DNA from: CAZMRF01 sp964568735 | Lineage (GTDB): Bacteria > Acidobacteriota > Polarisedimenticolia > JACPZX01 | DNA: 64,000 bases | Reading direction: 5' to 3' | Assembly: GCA_964568735.1 (NCBI GenBank) | Contig: CAZMRF010000016.1 | Location: 15,368 to 79,367, forward strand | Shown: positions 16,510 through 25,739 of the stretch, piece by piece | Layout: each line of letters begins with the position of its first letter | Position numbering within the stretch: position 1 is the stretch's first letter | Program-made: the position numbers and the translations under genes | The notes under the pieces: model-generated | Told to the model about the DNA's origin: nothing | The model's database searches: none | The model's input: the letters and a program-made list of their open reading frames with translations, nothing else

Positions 16510-16529
16510 GTGCCACCGCGCGGTGGCAC
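16510..16529. promoter_or_regulatory. Perfect 20-base palindromic operator candidate
   Basis: The arms GTGCCACCGC and GCGGTGGCAC form an uninterrupted perfect palindrome. It ends 12 bases before a TATATG hexamer and 83 bases before the start of a winged-helix regulator. A bound dimer would cover the spacer or -35 region, so autorepression is likely. Confidence 0.55.
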
Positions 16530-16611
16530 GAATCTCGCTCCTATATGAGCAGACTCGCACGAACGCGAGTTCCCGGGAAGGACATTCGGCCCCGGCACGG
16601 AGGCTACGAAA

Positions 16612-17313
16612 ATGGTCCCAACGATTTCGGAGTTCTACCGGGCTGCGCGCAACCTGATCGAGCTGCATCTCCTGCAAGCCCTCGCGCATTGCCCGAACGA
16701 CTCGCAGAGCAGGATCGCCAAGCGCGCGGGCATCGGTCTGTCGGTGGCCCACGTCTACCTCCACAGGCTCAACATCGCCGGCCTCGTCGAGTTTCGCGGC
16801 CCCAGCGACAAGAAGCTCCTCTACACGGTGACGGAGACGGGACGCCAGTACATGGAGGATCTCCAGGGTCGCCACTTCGGCGCTCTCATGAGCTTCGTGG
16901 CCGAGGCGGGCCATCAGATCTCGCTCGCCCTCGAGCAGGCGCGTTCCGACGGCTTCCGCCGTGTCGGCGTCCTGGGAGGCGACGGCGCGCTGCGCGCCGC
17001 GGCCGGAGCCGCACAGCCGCTCGGGATGGAGGTCGTGGCGCTGCACCACGAGGATCTGGTGCACGACGAGAAGAACGGCGACGCTCCGGAGCTACCCGCG
17101 GCCGTCCTCGTCGCGGCCAACCCCTACCGCTCCGACATCGCGGCGAGCCTGACGCGCCTGAGCTCGCTCGGCATCCGGTGCTACAACGCGGCCCTGGCCC
17201 GCACCCCCGGGGACGACGATATCTCCGCCGCCGCGGCGGAGAAGCTCTCGCGAAGCCCGCTGCGCTCCACCGCCGAGCGTCGCGAGTACGAGACCCGGAG
17301 GGCCACCTGGTGA
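16612..17313 (+). CDS. Winged-helix regulator with C-terminal Rossmann-like domain
   Basis: A 233-residue protein. The first 85 residues form a MarR-like winged helix: SQSRIAKRAGIGLSVAHVYL resembles the recognition unit, and KKLLYTVTETGRQYM the wing. The C-terminal half contains RRVGVLGGDGALRAAAGA followed by alternating strands and helices, like the nucleotide- or CoA-binding fold found before sugar epimerases. A palindromic operator lies in its promoter region. It overlaps by one base a REC-PilZ protein. The polysaccharide locus begins about 1 kb further, so control of glycan genes is plausible. Confidence 0.7.
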   Translation: MVPTISEFYRAARNLIELHLLQALAHCPNDSQSRIAKRAGIGLSVAHVYLHRLNIAGLVEFRGPSDKKLLYTVTETGRQYMEDLQGRHFGALMSFVAEAGHQISLALEQARSDGFRRVGVLGGDGALRAAAGAAQPLGMEVVALHHEDLVHDEKNGDAPELPAAVLVAANPYRSDIAASLTRLSSLGIRCYNAALARTPGDDDISAAAAEKLSRSPLRSTAERREYETRRATW

Positions 17314-18080
17314 TGCGCCGGGCTGCGACCGCCGCGGCCCCCGAGGCCGCGGCGGGGCAGGCCGGCGGGCACGTGAAGGTCGCCCCGACCGGCCCGCGGG
17401 GAATGTACACGCTCCTGCTGGCCGACGACGTCCGCACGACCCTCGCCGTGGAGAAATCCTTCCTCGAGTCCCGCAACCTCAAGGTCTTCGCGACCACTTC
17501 GGCGACGGAGGCCCTGAAGCTGGCCGAGGCGGTCCGTCCGGACCTCATCGTCCTCGACTACGAGATGCCCGAGATGAACGGGGACGAGGCGTGCAGGAGG
17601 CTCAAGGCCAACCCGCACACCAAGGGGATACCGATCCTCGTCCTGAGCGCCCACGGGGACGAGGCGATAGCCACGAAGTGCGAGGCGGCCGGCGCCGCCG
17701 GCTTCCAGCGCAAGACGGAGGGGCGTGAGGCGCTCCTCGACGCCGTGGCGGCCATCCTGGGCCTCCCCCAGCGCCGGCACACCCGCGTCCCCTGCTCGAT
17801 GTCGATCGGGATCCTCTCGGAGGATCGGAAGGTCGAGGGCATGGTGCACAACCTGAGCCTCTCGGGCCTCTACCTGACAGTCGAAACACCCTTGAAGGAG
17901 AACAGCCTCGTCCGCCTGGTCTTCACGCTGCCGAACACGAAGCGTGAGATCCGCGCCCTCGGCGAGGTCGTCAGGGCCGAAACCCTCAGCGGCAACCTCC
18001 GCGGCTACGGCATCCAGATGATCGAGGCCGACGAGGAGTCCCAGGCCACCCTCAAGGAATACGTCAAGAGCACGATCTGA
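17313..18080 (+). CDS. Response regulator receiver - PilZ domain protein
   Basis: 255 residues. A 30-residue Ala/Gly-rich lead is followed by a receiver domain: LLADDVRT acidic pocket, phospho-acceptor Asp in VLDYEMPEMNG, the Ser of VLSAHG and Lys of FQRK. The PilZ domain follows with RRHTR (the RxxxR c-di-GMP motif) and NLSLSGLYL (matching D/NxSxxG). Both motifs needed for c-di-GMP binding are kept. ATG 17313 overlaps the stop of the winged-helix gene; ATG 17403 is an alternative. It likely joins a phosphorelay to c-di-GMP output, perhaps acting on the adjacent polysaccharide locus. Confidence 0.87.
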   Translation: MRRAATAAAPEAAAGQAGGHVKVAPTGPRGMYTLLLADDVRTTLAVEKSFLESRNLKVFATTSATEALKLAEAVRPDLIVLDYEMPEMNGDEACRRLKANPHTKGIPILVLSAHGDEAIATKCEAAGAAGFQRKTEGREALLDAVAAILGLPQRRHTRVPCSMSIGILSEDRKVEGMVHNLSLSGLYLTVETPLKENSLVRLVFTLPNTKREIRALGEVVRAETLSGNLRGYGIQMIEADEESQATLKEYVKSTI

Positions 18081-18100
18081 GGCGGTAGGACGCCGCCTCA
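18078..18100 (+). terminator. Hairpin overlapping the PilZ gene stop codon
   Basis: TGAGGCGG (18078-18085, including the stop TGA) pairs with CCGCCTCA (18093-18100) around a seven-base loop. No T-run follows. It marks the end of the regulator operon. The following bases to 18333 hold no gene, only a lone TAATAT (18260-18265) that could be a -10 box. Confidence 0.45.
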
Positions 18101-18333
18101 TCTGGCCTGCGCGCGGAGGCTCGCCCCCCGGCCTTCCTGAATGCCCCCCTTTCGGCCGGAGGGGTCGCTTCGCTCGTCCCTCGGACTCGCCCAGCCGTCA
18201 TGCGTTCGAGCGACCCTCAGCATTCCGGGTGTCACCGATCAGTCCTGCGGCAACTCCGCTAATATGCGTGGCCTGCACACACGGGCTCTTCCAGGGCCAG
18301 CCTGGGAGGGGGCAGGCAGGGGGGGCTGGTACC

Positions 18334-19662
18334 TTGCGTTGGAACGCGCGGGACCGCGGTTCACTCGGTGAGTGGACCAGAACGGGCACCTGGGCCCTCC
18401 TCGATCAGGCGGTGAATTCGGGGGCGGGCTTCGCTCTGAACCTGCTCCTCGCGATGTGGCTGGCACCCTCGGAGTACGGCGCCTTCGCAGTGGGTTTCGC
18501 GATCTTCCTCGTTCTCTCCGGCCTCCACAACGCGATCCTGATCGAACCGGTCAGCATCCTGGGCCCCTCGCGCCACTCCGAGCGGCTGGGCCCCTACTTG
18601 CGCCGCCAGGTCGTGCTGCACTTCCTCCTGACGCTCCCCACGAGCATCACGGTTGCCGCAATCGGGGCGACCCTGCAGGCAAGCGCAAGCACGGCATCCG
18701 TGGGGCGATGCCTCGTGGGCCTCGGAGTCGCGCTCCCCCCGCTCCTGCTCTTCTGGACGCTGCGGCGATTCCAATACGTGATCAGCACCCCCGCGGTGGC
18801 GGTGGCCGGCGCCGTCACCTACAGCGCCATCCTCCTCGGGCTGATCCTGGCTGCCCGCATGGGAGGGGCCCTCACTCCCGCTGCTGGCTTTCTCGCCATG
18901 GGGATCGCGGGCCTCCTCGCTTCCGCGGTCCTCCGCGTTCCCGCGACGCCATCCGCGGAAGCGCGCGGGCGGGAAGCTCTCCCCGCGCTGCGCTCCCTCC
19001 TTCACGAGCAATGGAGCTACGGCCGCTGGATGATCGCCGCGAGCCTCCTCTCGGCCGCCGGCCTGCAGCTCTATAGCGTCATCTGCGCGGCGACCGTGGG
19101 GCTCGCGGCAGCCGGAACTCTGCGCGCCATGGAGCTACTTATGCTGCCGATGGCTCAGGGAATCACCGCCATCGCCACGCTCGCCCTCCCACGGCTCGCC
19201 GCGGATCACGGCCGGGGAGATCTGGCGGGATTCTCGAGACTGGGGCACGTCATTTCCGCCAGCCTCGTGGCGGCCGCCCTGCTCTATGAGATGGTGCTCA
19301 TCCTCTGGCACCGCGATCTGGAGCGGCTCCTCTTCGGCGGCCGCTTCGCGCAGGCGAGCTGGCTGATCCCCGTCCTGGGCCTCATTCCGATACTGACAGC
19401 GGCCTCGGCCGGCTTCACGCTCATGCTCAAGGCGGCCCAGCTTCCCTCCCACTACCTCGTGGGGGGCATCGTCGTATCGGCCGTGGGCCTCCCCCTGAAC
19501 TTCCTTCTCGGTCTGAGGTTCGGCCTGGCCGGTTTCGCGTGGAGCCTCGTCTTCACCTACGTCGCTTCGCTGGTCGCAGTCCTCGAGATGTACCGCCGTT
19601 GGGTCCGGCCCTCGGTACTGAAGGGGGAAGCAGCCCTCGCAGTGTCCCAGGTAGCTCGATGA
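18334..19662 (+). CDS. Wzx/MATE-like polysaccharide flippase
   Basis: About 442 residues, with roughly twelve hydrophobic segments and the general plan of polysaccharide biosynthesis (MVF/Wzx) transporters. These move lipid-linked oligosaccharides to the periplasmic face. APSEYGAFAVGFAIF resembles the conserved entry of helix 2. The start is uncertain. TTG 18334 has a G-rich site about eight bases upstream and places WALLDQAVNSGAGFALN as the first helix region. The open frame extends to 18229, but that part looks non-coding. The stop overlaps the next ATG (ATGA), so it opens a tight operon of glycan genes. Confidence 0.75.
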   Translation: MRWNARDRGSLGEWTRTGTWALLDQAVNSGAGFALNLLLAMWLAPSEYGAFAVGFAIFLVLSGLHNAILIEPVSILGPSRHSERLGPYLRRQVVLHFLLTLPTSITVAAIGATLQASASTASVGRCLVGLGVALPPLLLFWTLRRFQYVISTPAVAVAGAVTYSAILLGLILAARMGGALTPAAGFLAMGIAGLLASAVLRVPATPSAEARGREALPALRSLLHEQWSYGRWMIAASLLSAAGLQLYSVICAATVGLAAAGTLRAMELLMLPMAQGITAIATLALPRLAADHGRGDLAGFSRLGHVISASLVAAALLYEMVLILWHRDLERLLFGGRFAQASWLIPVLGLIPILTAASAGFTLMLKAAQLPSHYLVGGIVVSAVGLPLNFLLGLRFGLAGFAWSLVFTYVASLVAVLEMYRRWVRPSVLKGEAALAVSQVAR

Positions 19663-20525
19663 GTCTACGCGCGCGCCTCGACTACCTGCTCTCCAGCACG
19701 GCCTACCGGCGCCGTCCCTTGCGCACACTCCTCCGCCTGGGAGCCTGGCGTTTCCTGACAGCGGCCGGCGTCCCCCGAACCGTCACCCTCGAGCCCTGGA
19801 ATGTTCACTTGTGGCTCCCCGCTCAGTGGAGGGGTGTCTCGAAGATCGTCTACTCCTTCCGCGAGGACTACGAGCCGGAGCTTGCGCTCCTACCGCGGCT
19901 CTTCCGTTCAGGCGAGACCTTCGTGGACGCAGGTGCCTCGTTCGGCGTCTACTCCCTCGTCGCGAGTCGGATCGCGGGGGAGAAGGGAAGAGTGCTGGCC
20001 TTCGAGCCAGCTGTTGCCACGAGGAGTGTCCTCAAGCGAAACATTCGGCTGAACGGCGTCACGAACATCCGGGTCTTTCACGCGGCGCTCAACGACAGGG
20101 CCGGCCGCGCTTGCCTCTCCAACGACCCCGACCCCAGCCGCAACGCACTCCTGCCGCGCGGCGATTGTGACCATGGATCGGAATCAATCGAGACGGTCAC
20201 TTTCGACGACGCCCTCACATCCGAGGAGCGCTCCCGCGTGAGCGTGTTCAAGCTCGACATCGAAGGAGCGGAGGAGCTCGCCCTGAGGGGTGCCAGCAAG
20301 ACTCTCCGCGGAGCGTCACCCCACGTCATCTTCGAGGTGAACCCGGAAGCCGCCGCGCGCCTCTCCCTCCAGCCCGACGGGGCCTGGCGCTTCCTCGATG
20401 CGCACGGCTACAGCTTCTATCGTGTGGATGGGACGGGGGCGCTCCTCCGGCTGGAGCAGCAGCCCGCGGGAGGTAACGTCATCGCCATCCACCCCGCGAG
20501 GCGGCGCGAGGAGTCCGTCCCGTGA
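19659..20525 (+). CDS. FkbM family methyltransferase
   Basis: A 288-residue SAM-dependent O-methyltransferase. The SAM site ETFVDAGASFGVYSL is followed by GRVLAFEPAVATRSVLKRN, the FkbM signature VFKLDIEGAEELALRGA, and VIFEVNPEAA. These enzymes methylate hydroxyls on sugars or polyketides. In this setting a polysaccharide sugar residue is the likely target. ATG overlaps the flippase stop, and the gene's own stop overlaps the next GTG. Confidence 0.85.
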   Translation: MSLRARLDYLLSSTAYRRRPLRTLLRLGAWRFLTAAGVPRTVTLEPWNVHLWLPAQWRGVSKIVYSFREDYEPELALLPRLFRSGETFVDAGASFGVYSLVASRIAGEKGRVLAFEPAVATRSVLKRNIRLNGVTNIRVFHAALNDRAGRACLSNDPDPSRNALLPRGDCDHGSESIETVTFDDALTSEERSRVSVFKLDIEGAEELALRGASKTLRGASPHVIFEVNPEAAARLSLQPDGAWRFLDAHGYSFYRVDGTGALLRLEQQPAGGNVIAIHPARRREESVP

Positions 20526-21733
20526 GGGTGCTCCTGTCGGCCTTCGCGTGCATGCCGGGCTCAGGCTCGGAGCCCTCCGTCGGGTGGGAGACCGCCTTCC
20601 AGGCGGCTGCCCGCCACGAGGTCTGGGTTCTCACGAACGAGGCCAACAGGGAGAAGATCGAAGGCTGGCCTGAGGGCCCCCTCCCCTCGACGCTCCATTT
20701 CGAGTACGTGGCTCTTCCGCGTCCCCTGCGACTGATTCAGGCGGGGCCGGTACGGCATCATCTTTACTACTGCCTCTGGCAGCTCCGGGCCTTTTTCCGG
20801 GCCCGCGCGCTGCACGCCCGGATCGGCTTCGATCTGGTCCATCACGTCACGTATGTGAACTCATGGATGCCCAGCCTCATGGGCTGGCTCGGCGTGCCTT
20901 TCATCTGGAACGCTGGAGGCCGCGAGAGGACTCCATGGTCCTTCTATAGATCCATGTCCCTGCGGGGGAAGCTCGCCGAGGTCGCGCGGGACTGCGCCAT
21001 GGCCGTGATGACGCCCCTCGCGCGACTCCTCGCCGGAAGCCGCGCGCGCGCGATCCTGACGTGCTCCGCCCCTGCTGAGTGGCCCTCCCGTTTTCCGGTC
21101 ACGCGCTTCGCCCAGGGCGGCCTCTCGAAGGCGGACCTCGAGAGCATGGCGAAGGCCTCGCCGAGAGTGGAGCCTCCCTTCCGGGTGATCAGTGCCGGTC
21201 GGCTTCTCGGACTGAAGGGATTCTCTCTGGTGATTCAGGCCTTCGCCGGCCTTCGCCGCGATCTGCCGGGATGCGAGTACTGGATCGTCGGGGAAGGCCC
21301 CGAGCAGTCACGCCTCGTGCGCCTGGCCTCCGACCTGGGGTGCGGCGCCTCCGTTCGCTTTCTCGGCTGGCGGCCACGACCAGAAGTACTCAGGCTGATG
21401 GCGGAGGCGGACGTTCTCGTCCATCCCAGCCTCCACGAGCAGTTCTGCTACGTTCTCCTCGAGGCGATGGCCTCGGGCCGGCCCGTCATCACGCTGGATC
21501 GCGGCGGGCCCTCGATCGTGGCTGCGCCCCCGGGCGCCATTCTCCTCGACGCGAGGAGCCCCGAGCAGGTGATTCAAGATCTCTCCGTAGCGCTCGGCGC
21601 TCTCGCACTTGACCGAGCCGACCGGACTTCGAGAGGCCGTGCGGCGCGCGAGCACGCCGTGGGACAGTGGAGCTGGAGCCAGGTGGGCGAACGGCTCATG
21701 AGGGTCTACTCGGAGGCAGCCCGACAGCCGTGA
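20522..21733 (+). CDS. GT4 family glycosyltransferase
   Basis: A 403-residue cytoplasmic GT-B fold retaining glycosyltransferase. The N-terminal domain starts RVLLSAFACMPGSGSEPSVGW, a glycine-rich acceptor loop. The C-terminal donor domain has ISAGRLLGLKGF, WIVGEGPE, RFLGW and HPSLHEQFCYVLLEAMASG with the EX7E-like Glu pair. A GTG start overlaps the FkbM stop. It should add one sugar to the lipid-linked repeat unit; donor and linkage are not readable. Confidence 0.87.
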   Translation: MRVLLSAFACMPGSGSEPSVGWETAFQAAARHEVWVLTNEANREKIEGWPEGPLPSTLHFEYVALPRPLRLIQAGPVRHHLYYCLWQLRAFFRARALHARIGFDLVHHVTYVNSWMPSLMGWLGVPFIWNAGGRERTPWSFYRSMSLRGKLAEVARDCAMAVMTPLARLLAGSRARAILTCSAPAEWPSRFPVTRFAQGGLSKADLESMAKASPRVEPPFRVISAGRLLGLKGFSLVIQAFAGLRRDLPGCEYWIVGEGPEQSRLVRLASDLGCGASVRFLGWRPRPEVLRLMAEADVLVHPSLHEQFCYVLLEAMASGRPVITLDRGGPSIVAAPPGAILLDARSPEQVIQDLSVALGALALDRADRTSRGRAAREHAVGQWSWSQVGERLMRVYSEAARQP

Positions 21734-23265
21734 GCCTTCAATCCTCCACGCTGGCCCTGGGGAAAGCCGCCAGCGGCCCGGCACGCCAGGCCCTCATCCC
21801 GGCCATCGTCGCCGTCGCCGTGGGCCTTGCCCTATCCAGCGCTCCGCTTCAGGTCGCCGCCCTGGAGGTCGTCCTCGTCGCCTGCCTGTTCGGCTTCGCG
21901 CGGCTCGAGTTCGAGCCCCTCCTCGTGGGATGGCTCTGGCTCGTATGCACCATCCACTTCATGAAACGGGCGATCTTCCTCCTGGGTCCCCAGACGCAGG
22001 CCACCTACTACTCAGTCCTGATCCTGGCGACGGTCGCCTTCATCCCGCTCGTGCTCCTCTCGCTCGTTCGTCTCCGTCAGCGCGGAGTGCCTCCGAGCGC
22101 CCGCATCCTGGGATTCTTCATCGCCTGGAGCCTTTTCCAGACGCTGCTCCCGGGCTCCGGGGCGACGGTGATTACGCGGCTGGCGGCCGTCCACGAGAGG
22201 ATCCTGCCCATGGCGGCCTTCGCCATCGGGCTCTGCATGGCACCAGGCTCGCGTCCCTTCGGCCGGGCAGCGCGCACCATCCTCACGACGGCGCTCCTCT
22301 CGGTTGTCTACGGTCTCTTCCTCGCCGCGAATGGGCCGACCATCATCGAGAGGGCCTGGGCCTACGAGACCGCGCCCTTCTCCCTGCAGGGGCGCAATGT
22401 CCTCTCGTGGATCGAAGGGCAGAGCGGGGATTGGATGTTCCGCAGCTTCTCCTTCTACGCCGACCCGCTGACCTGGGGGCTCTTCCTTCTCACGGCGGTG
22501 GCCTGCCTCCTGCTCACGATGCCCACCGGGCCGCGGAAGGGGATCCGTTTCTGGGCGAGCATGGGGCTTCTCCTCGCGGGGCTCACGGTCAGCCTGACGA
22601 GGACCCCCTGGGCGGGGCTACTCATCATGCTGGCGACCTGGGCGCTTCTGGGCAAGCGCGGCGCAGCCCGCCCCGTCCCGATGATGCTCCTTCTCGCCGC
22701 GGGGTTCCTCGTCGTCGTCACGGTGGGCGGCTTCGTCTACTCGACGCTGATGCCACGCATCATCTTCACCGCCCCGTTCAGCAACCCGCTGGCCGACCGG
22801 CTTCTCACCGTGGGAACGCTCGAGGCTCGGGTCGGAGCCTGGGAGGGGCTCACGCGCGCCGTCGTCGACTATCCGGTTCTCGGAGAGGGCTTCGCGTACG
22901 GGGAGTATTTCCTCCGCGCCTTCAGCAACGAGACGGGTGAGGACACGAGCGGCCACAACTTCCTCCTCGAGACGACTCTCTGCACGGGAGCGGCTGGAAT
23001 GCTCATCTTCCTGGCCTTCCTCTACCGGCTCTTCGTCGAGGGCACACGCGCTCCCGCAGGCTCGGCGCTGTCGAGCAGCCGGCGCTGGCTGCTGGCCTTC
23101 ACAGTCGGCTGTATCATGACCGGGTACTTGAACGGGGGAACCTTCATGAACGTCTACTTCTTCCTCCTGGCCGGGAGCCTCGTGGCCGCGCCAGATCGAA
23201 ACCAGGAAGTAGATCCGGCGCTCGGCTCCGAATCCACGGCGGATTCTTCCGCCCAGGGTGAATGA
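21730..23265 (+). CDS. O-antigen ligase/polymerase (Wzy/WaaL-like) membrane protein
   Basis: 511 residues with about eleven membrane helices and a large extracytoplasmic loop between late helices. A conserved-type segment RTPWAGLLIMLATW precedes the loop, and VLGEGFAYGEYFLR plus SGHNFLLETTLCTGAAG resemble the loop and helix with the catalytic His of the Wzy_C family (GHNxxL). GTG overlaps the preceding stop. It may polymerise repeat units made by the surrounding transferases. A second protein of this class is encoded at 34241-36388, so one may be polymerase and the other ligase. Confidence 0.8.
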   Translation: MSLQSSTLALGKAASGPARQALIPAIVAVAVGLALSSAPLQVAALEVVLVACLFGFARLEFEPLLVGWLWLVCTIHFMKRAIFLLGPQTQATYYSVLILATVAFIPLVLLSLVRLRQRGVPPSARILGFFIAWSLFQTLLPGSGATVITRLAAVHERILPMAAFAIGLCMAPGSRPFGRAARTILTTALLSVVYGLFLAANGPTIIERAWAYETAPFSLQGRNVLSWIEGQSGDWMFRSFSFYADPLTWGLFLLTAVACLLLTMPTGPRKGIRFWASMGLLLAGLTVSLTRTPWAGLLIMLATWALLGKRGAARPVPMMLLLAAGFLVVVTVGGFVYSTLMPRIIFTAPFSNPLADRLLTVGTLEARVGAWEGLTRAVVDYPVLGEGFAYGEYFLRAFSNETGEDTSGHNFLLETTLCTGAAGMLIFLAFLYRLFVEGTRAPAGSALSSSRRWLLAFTVGCIMTGYLNGGTFMNVYFFLLAGSLVAAPDRNQEVDPALGSESTADSSAQGE

Positions 23266-23310
23266 CCATCACCGGCTCCCGCCCCGCCGCCTCCAGAGAG
23301 TGACGCGAAG

Positions 23311-24531
23311 GTGCCTCACGCGCGGCTCCTCGTCGTCGGCCACACCTACCTCGAGCGGACGGCGCAGAAGAAGCTCGATGCATTGGCCCGCAGAGGCTTC
23401 GATGTCGCCCTCCTCCTGCCCTCCCGATGGGCTCTGCCGCGTAACGGCCTCTTCGCCGGCCCCGATCTGAAAGCTGCTGCCTTCTTCCCGAGCCTCCGCC
23501 TCTTCGTCTCACCCGTCCTCCGCTCGGGGCACATCGCCAGCTTCCTGCTGGCTCCTGGAGCGATCCGCCGTGCGCTCGCCGAGTTCAAGCCCGAGATCGT
23601 CCAGGTGGAGCAGGAGACCTACTCCTTCGCCGCCGCACAGGTGGTCCGGGCCGCCGCCCGCGAGGGCTGCCGCGCTGTCGTCTTCGGATGGGAGAACTTC
23701 GACCGGCCACTCCCCCTCGCGCAGCGGTGGGCGGAGCGGATCGTCCTGTCGCGCTCCAGCGCGGTGATCTCGGGGAACAGGGCCGGAGCAGATCGGGTTC
23801 GCCGGAAGGGATTCGGAGGGCACATCTGCGTCCTGCCCCAGGTCGGCGTCGACCCTGCGCTCTTCCGGCCAGACATGAGGAACCGCGCCGCCCCCGGCTC
23901 CGCCTTCAGGGTTGGCTACATCGGGCGCCTCGTGGCGGAAAAAGGAGTGGACACGATCCTGCGCGCCGCGGCTCTCGCCGTTCACGGAGGAGTCAGGATC
24001 CGGCTTCTCGTGACGGGAGGGGGACCGCAACGCGCCGCTCTCGAGAGGCTCTCAGCGGAGCTGGGCGTCGCTCCCCTCATCGAGTGGTCGGGCACGGTCC
24101 CGCACGAGGGCGTCCCTGACCGGATGGCGCACCTCGACGCGCTCGTTCTCCCGTCGAAGGATGCTCCTCGCTGGCAGGAGCAGTTCGGGTTGGTTCTGGC
24201 CCAGGCCATGACGATGAGCATCCCGGTCCTTGGGTCGCGCTCGGGCGCCATCCCCGACGTCATCGGCCGGGAAGACCTCACCTTCCCTCAGGAGGACCAC
24301 GAGGCCCTGGCCTCTCTCCTTGTCCGCCTCGCTCGCGACGAGGGGTTTCGGCGGGAGGCGGGAGACTGGGGGCTGGAGCGCGCCCGGAAGCACTTCACGG
24401 TGGATGCCGTCGCCGACGGACTCTGCCGCTTCTACGAGCGCCTGAGGGGCGCTCCAGACCGGACAGAACACACTGACTACGGATATGCCGACGATGCGCG
24501 CCATGCGGCAGCCGGCGAGAGGCTGCCTTGA
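23311..24531 (+). CDS. GT4 family glycosyltransferase
   Basis: A 406-residue GT-B transferase with a GTG start. Visible features are VVGHTYLERTAQKKLDAL at the N-terminus, VGYIGRLVAEKGVDTIL as the donor-domain entry, LLVTGGGPQ, LDALVLPSKD and EQFGLVLAQAMTMSIPVLG with the conserved E-x7-region. The C-terminal 30 residues overlap the next gene by 47 bases in another frame. This long overlap suggests that either the true end or the next start was shaped by compaction. The sugar specificity is unknown. Confidence 0.85.
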   Translation: MPHARLLVVGHTYLERTAQKKLDALARRGFDVALLLPSRWALPRNGLFAGPDLKAAAFFPSLRLFVSPVLRSGHIASFLLAPGAIRRALAEFKPEIVQVEQETYSFAAAQVVRAAAREGCRAVVFGWENFDRPLPLAQRWAERIVLSRSSAVISGNRAGADRVRRKGFGGHICVLPQVGVDPALFRPDMRNRAAPGSAFRVGYIGRLVAEKGVDTILRAAALAVHGGVRIRLLVTGGGPQRAALERLSAELGVAPLIEWSGTVPHEGVPDRMAHLDALVLPSKDAPRWQEQFGLVLAQAMTMSIPVLGSRSGAIPDVIGREDLTFPQEDHEALASLLVRLARDEGFRREAGDWGLERARKHFTVDAVADGLCRFYERLRGAPDRTEHTDYGYADDARHAAAGERLP

Positions 24532-25690
24532 CGGGGCCGGATTGAGAGTCCTCCTCTTCTCTGCCGACTACACTCCCGATCCTGGCGGCATCGCGATGCA
24601 CGTTCATGAGCTTTCGAGGGCTCTCGCCGCGTCGGGAGCCGCGGTGACGGTCATCGGCGGATCGAGGCTGCTGCACCAGGTAGCCGCGGATCGTGAACCT
24701 GGTTCGGGGCCCCGTGAGATTCGGATCCCACGCGGCGGCCCGCCTGGGCTTCGCGGACTGCGCTTCATGGCACGCGCTCGGGGGGCGCTGAGTGATGCTG
24801 GCCCCATTCCGTGGGACATCGTGCACTTCCACAACTTCCTGCCCGATGGACTGCTCCTGGGAGCGTGGCGCGGCGCGCGCGTGCGGATCATGACGAACCA
24901 CAGCTCCTGGTTTCTCGTGGACGTCGAGCGCAACCGCCGCCGCCGGCGCCTGAGGTGGCTGACGCGCGGAGTGCACGGCATCATCGGCCCGAGCCGGGAG
25001 CTGGCGGAGAAGAGCGCATGGATCGGCCGGCCAGGACAGGCGATCGAGTACATCCCCAATGGCGTGGATCCAGACCGGTTCACCCCCGAAGGTGATGGCG
25101 AGATCCCCGCACTTCCTCGCGACATTCCTCGGAGTTCACCGATCATCCTCTCGGTCCGGCGCCACGATCCGAGCAAGAGCGGCCTCCCCTACCTGATCCA
25201 GGCGATGCCTGAAGTCCTCCGGGGCAGGCCGGAAGCGATCCTCTGCCTCGTGGGCGACGGGCCGGAAACACCTCTGCTGAAGCGCCTCGCCGCGGATCTC
25301 GTTCCCGGCCCGAGCGTCCGCTTCCTCGGGAGAGTGCCGAATGAGAACCTGCCTCCTCTCTACCGCGCTGCATGCCTGTCGGTTCTCCCTTCGCTCTACG
25401 AGGCCGTGAGCCTCAGCGGGCTCGAATCCCTGGCCTGTGGGCGCCCCGTGATCGGGACGCGCCTGGGCGGCATTCCCGAGATCGTCCTCGACGGGAGAAC
25501 CGGCATCCTCGTACCCCCGCGCTCTGCTCCGGCGCTTGCCACCGCGATCCTGGACCTCCTCACCAATGACGACAGACGGCGGGCCATGGGTGAGCAGGGG
25601 CGGCGCCTCGTCACGGCTGACTTCTCGTGGCGTGCCGTGGCGGGGCGGACGATGGCCTTCTACCGGCGCTGCCTGGAGAGCCTCTCCTGA
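24485..25690 (+). CDS. GT4 family glycosyltransferase
   Basis: 401 residues. FSADYTPDPGGIAMHVHELSR is the typical glycine-rich N-terminal loop of GT4 enzymes. ILSVRRHDPSKSGLPYLIQA opens the donor domain, with CLVGDGPE, VRFLGRVP and PSLYEAVSLSGLESLACGRP (EX7E pair) following. ATG 24485 overlaps the preceding gene by 47 bases. TTG/ATG alternatives further in would remove the first 16 residues, which look non-conserved, so the start may be somewhat later. Confidence 0.84.
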   Translation: MPTMRAMRQPARGCLDGAGLRVLLFSADYTPDPGGIAMHVHELSRALAASGAAVTVIGGSRLLHQVAADREPGSGPREIRIPRGGPPGLRGLRFMARARGALSDAGPIPWDIVHFHNFLPDGLLLGAWRGARVRIMTNHSSWFLVDVERNRRRRRLRWLTRGVHGIIGPSRELAEKSAWIGRPGQAIEYIPNGVDPDRFTPEGDGEIPALPRDIPRSSPIILSVRRHDPSKSGLPYLIQAMPEVLRGRPEAILCLVGDGPETPLLKRLAADLVPGPSVRFLGRVPNENLPPLYRAACLSVLPSLYEAVSLSGLESLACGRPVIGTRLGGIPEIVLDGRTGILVPPRSAPALATAILDLLTNDDRRRAMGEQGRRLVTADFSWRAVAGRTMAFYRRCLESLS

Positions 25691-25739
25691 TGCAGATCGG
25701 CACTGGTCTGGACACCTCCTTCATGAGAATGGTGGCCCC

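Larger units (their letters stand above)
16253..16611 (+). promoter_or_regulatory. 359-base intergenic regulatory region
   Basis: No coding sequence is supported here. The stretch holds clustered GGGACAT repeats (16265-16346), a 20-base perfect palindrome (16510-16529), a TATATG that could be a -10 box (16542-16547), and a small hairpin ACTCGC/GCGAGT (16553-16570). A Shine-Dalgarno GGAGG lies eight bases before the ATG at 16612. The layout suggests a tightly regulated promoter for the winged-helix regulator. Confidence 0.5.

Noticed and set aside
23311..25690. Frameshift between two glycosyltransferase genes because of the 47-base overlap
   Set aside because: Both proteins are full length with complete N- and C-terminal domains; the overlap only affects poorly conserved ends.
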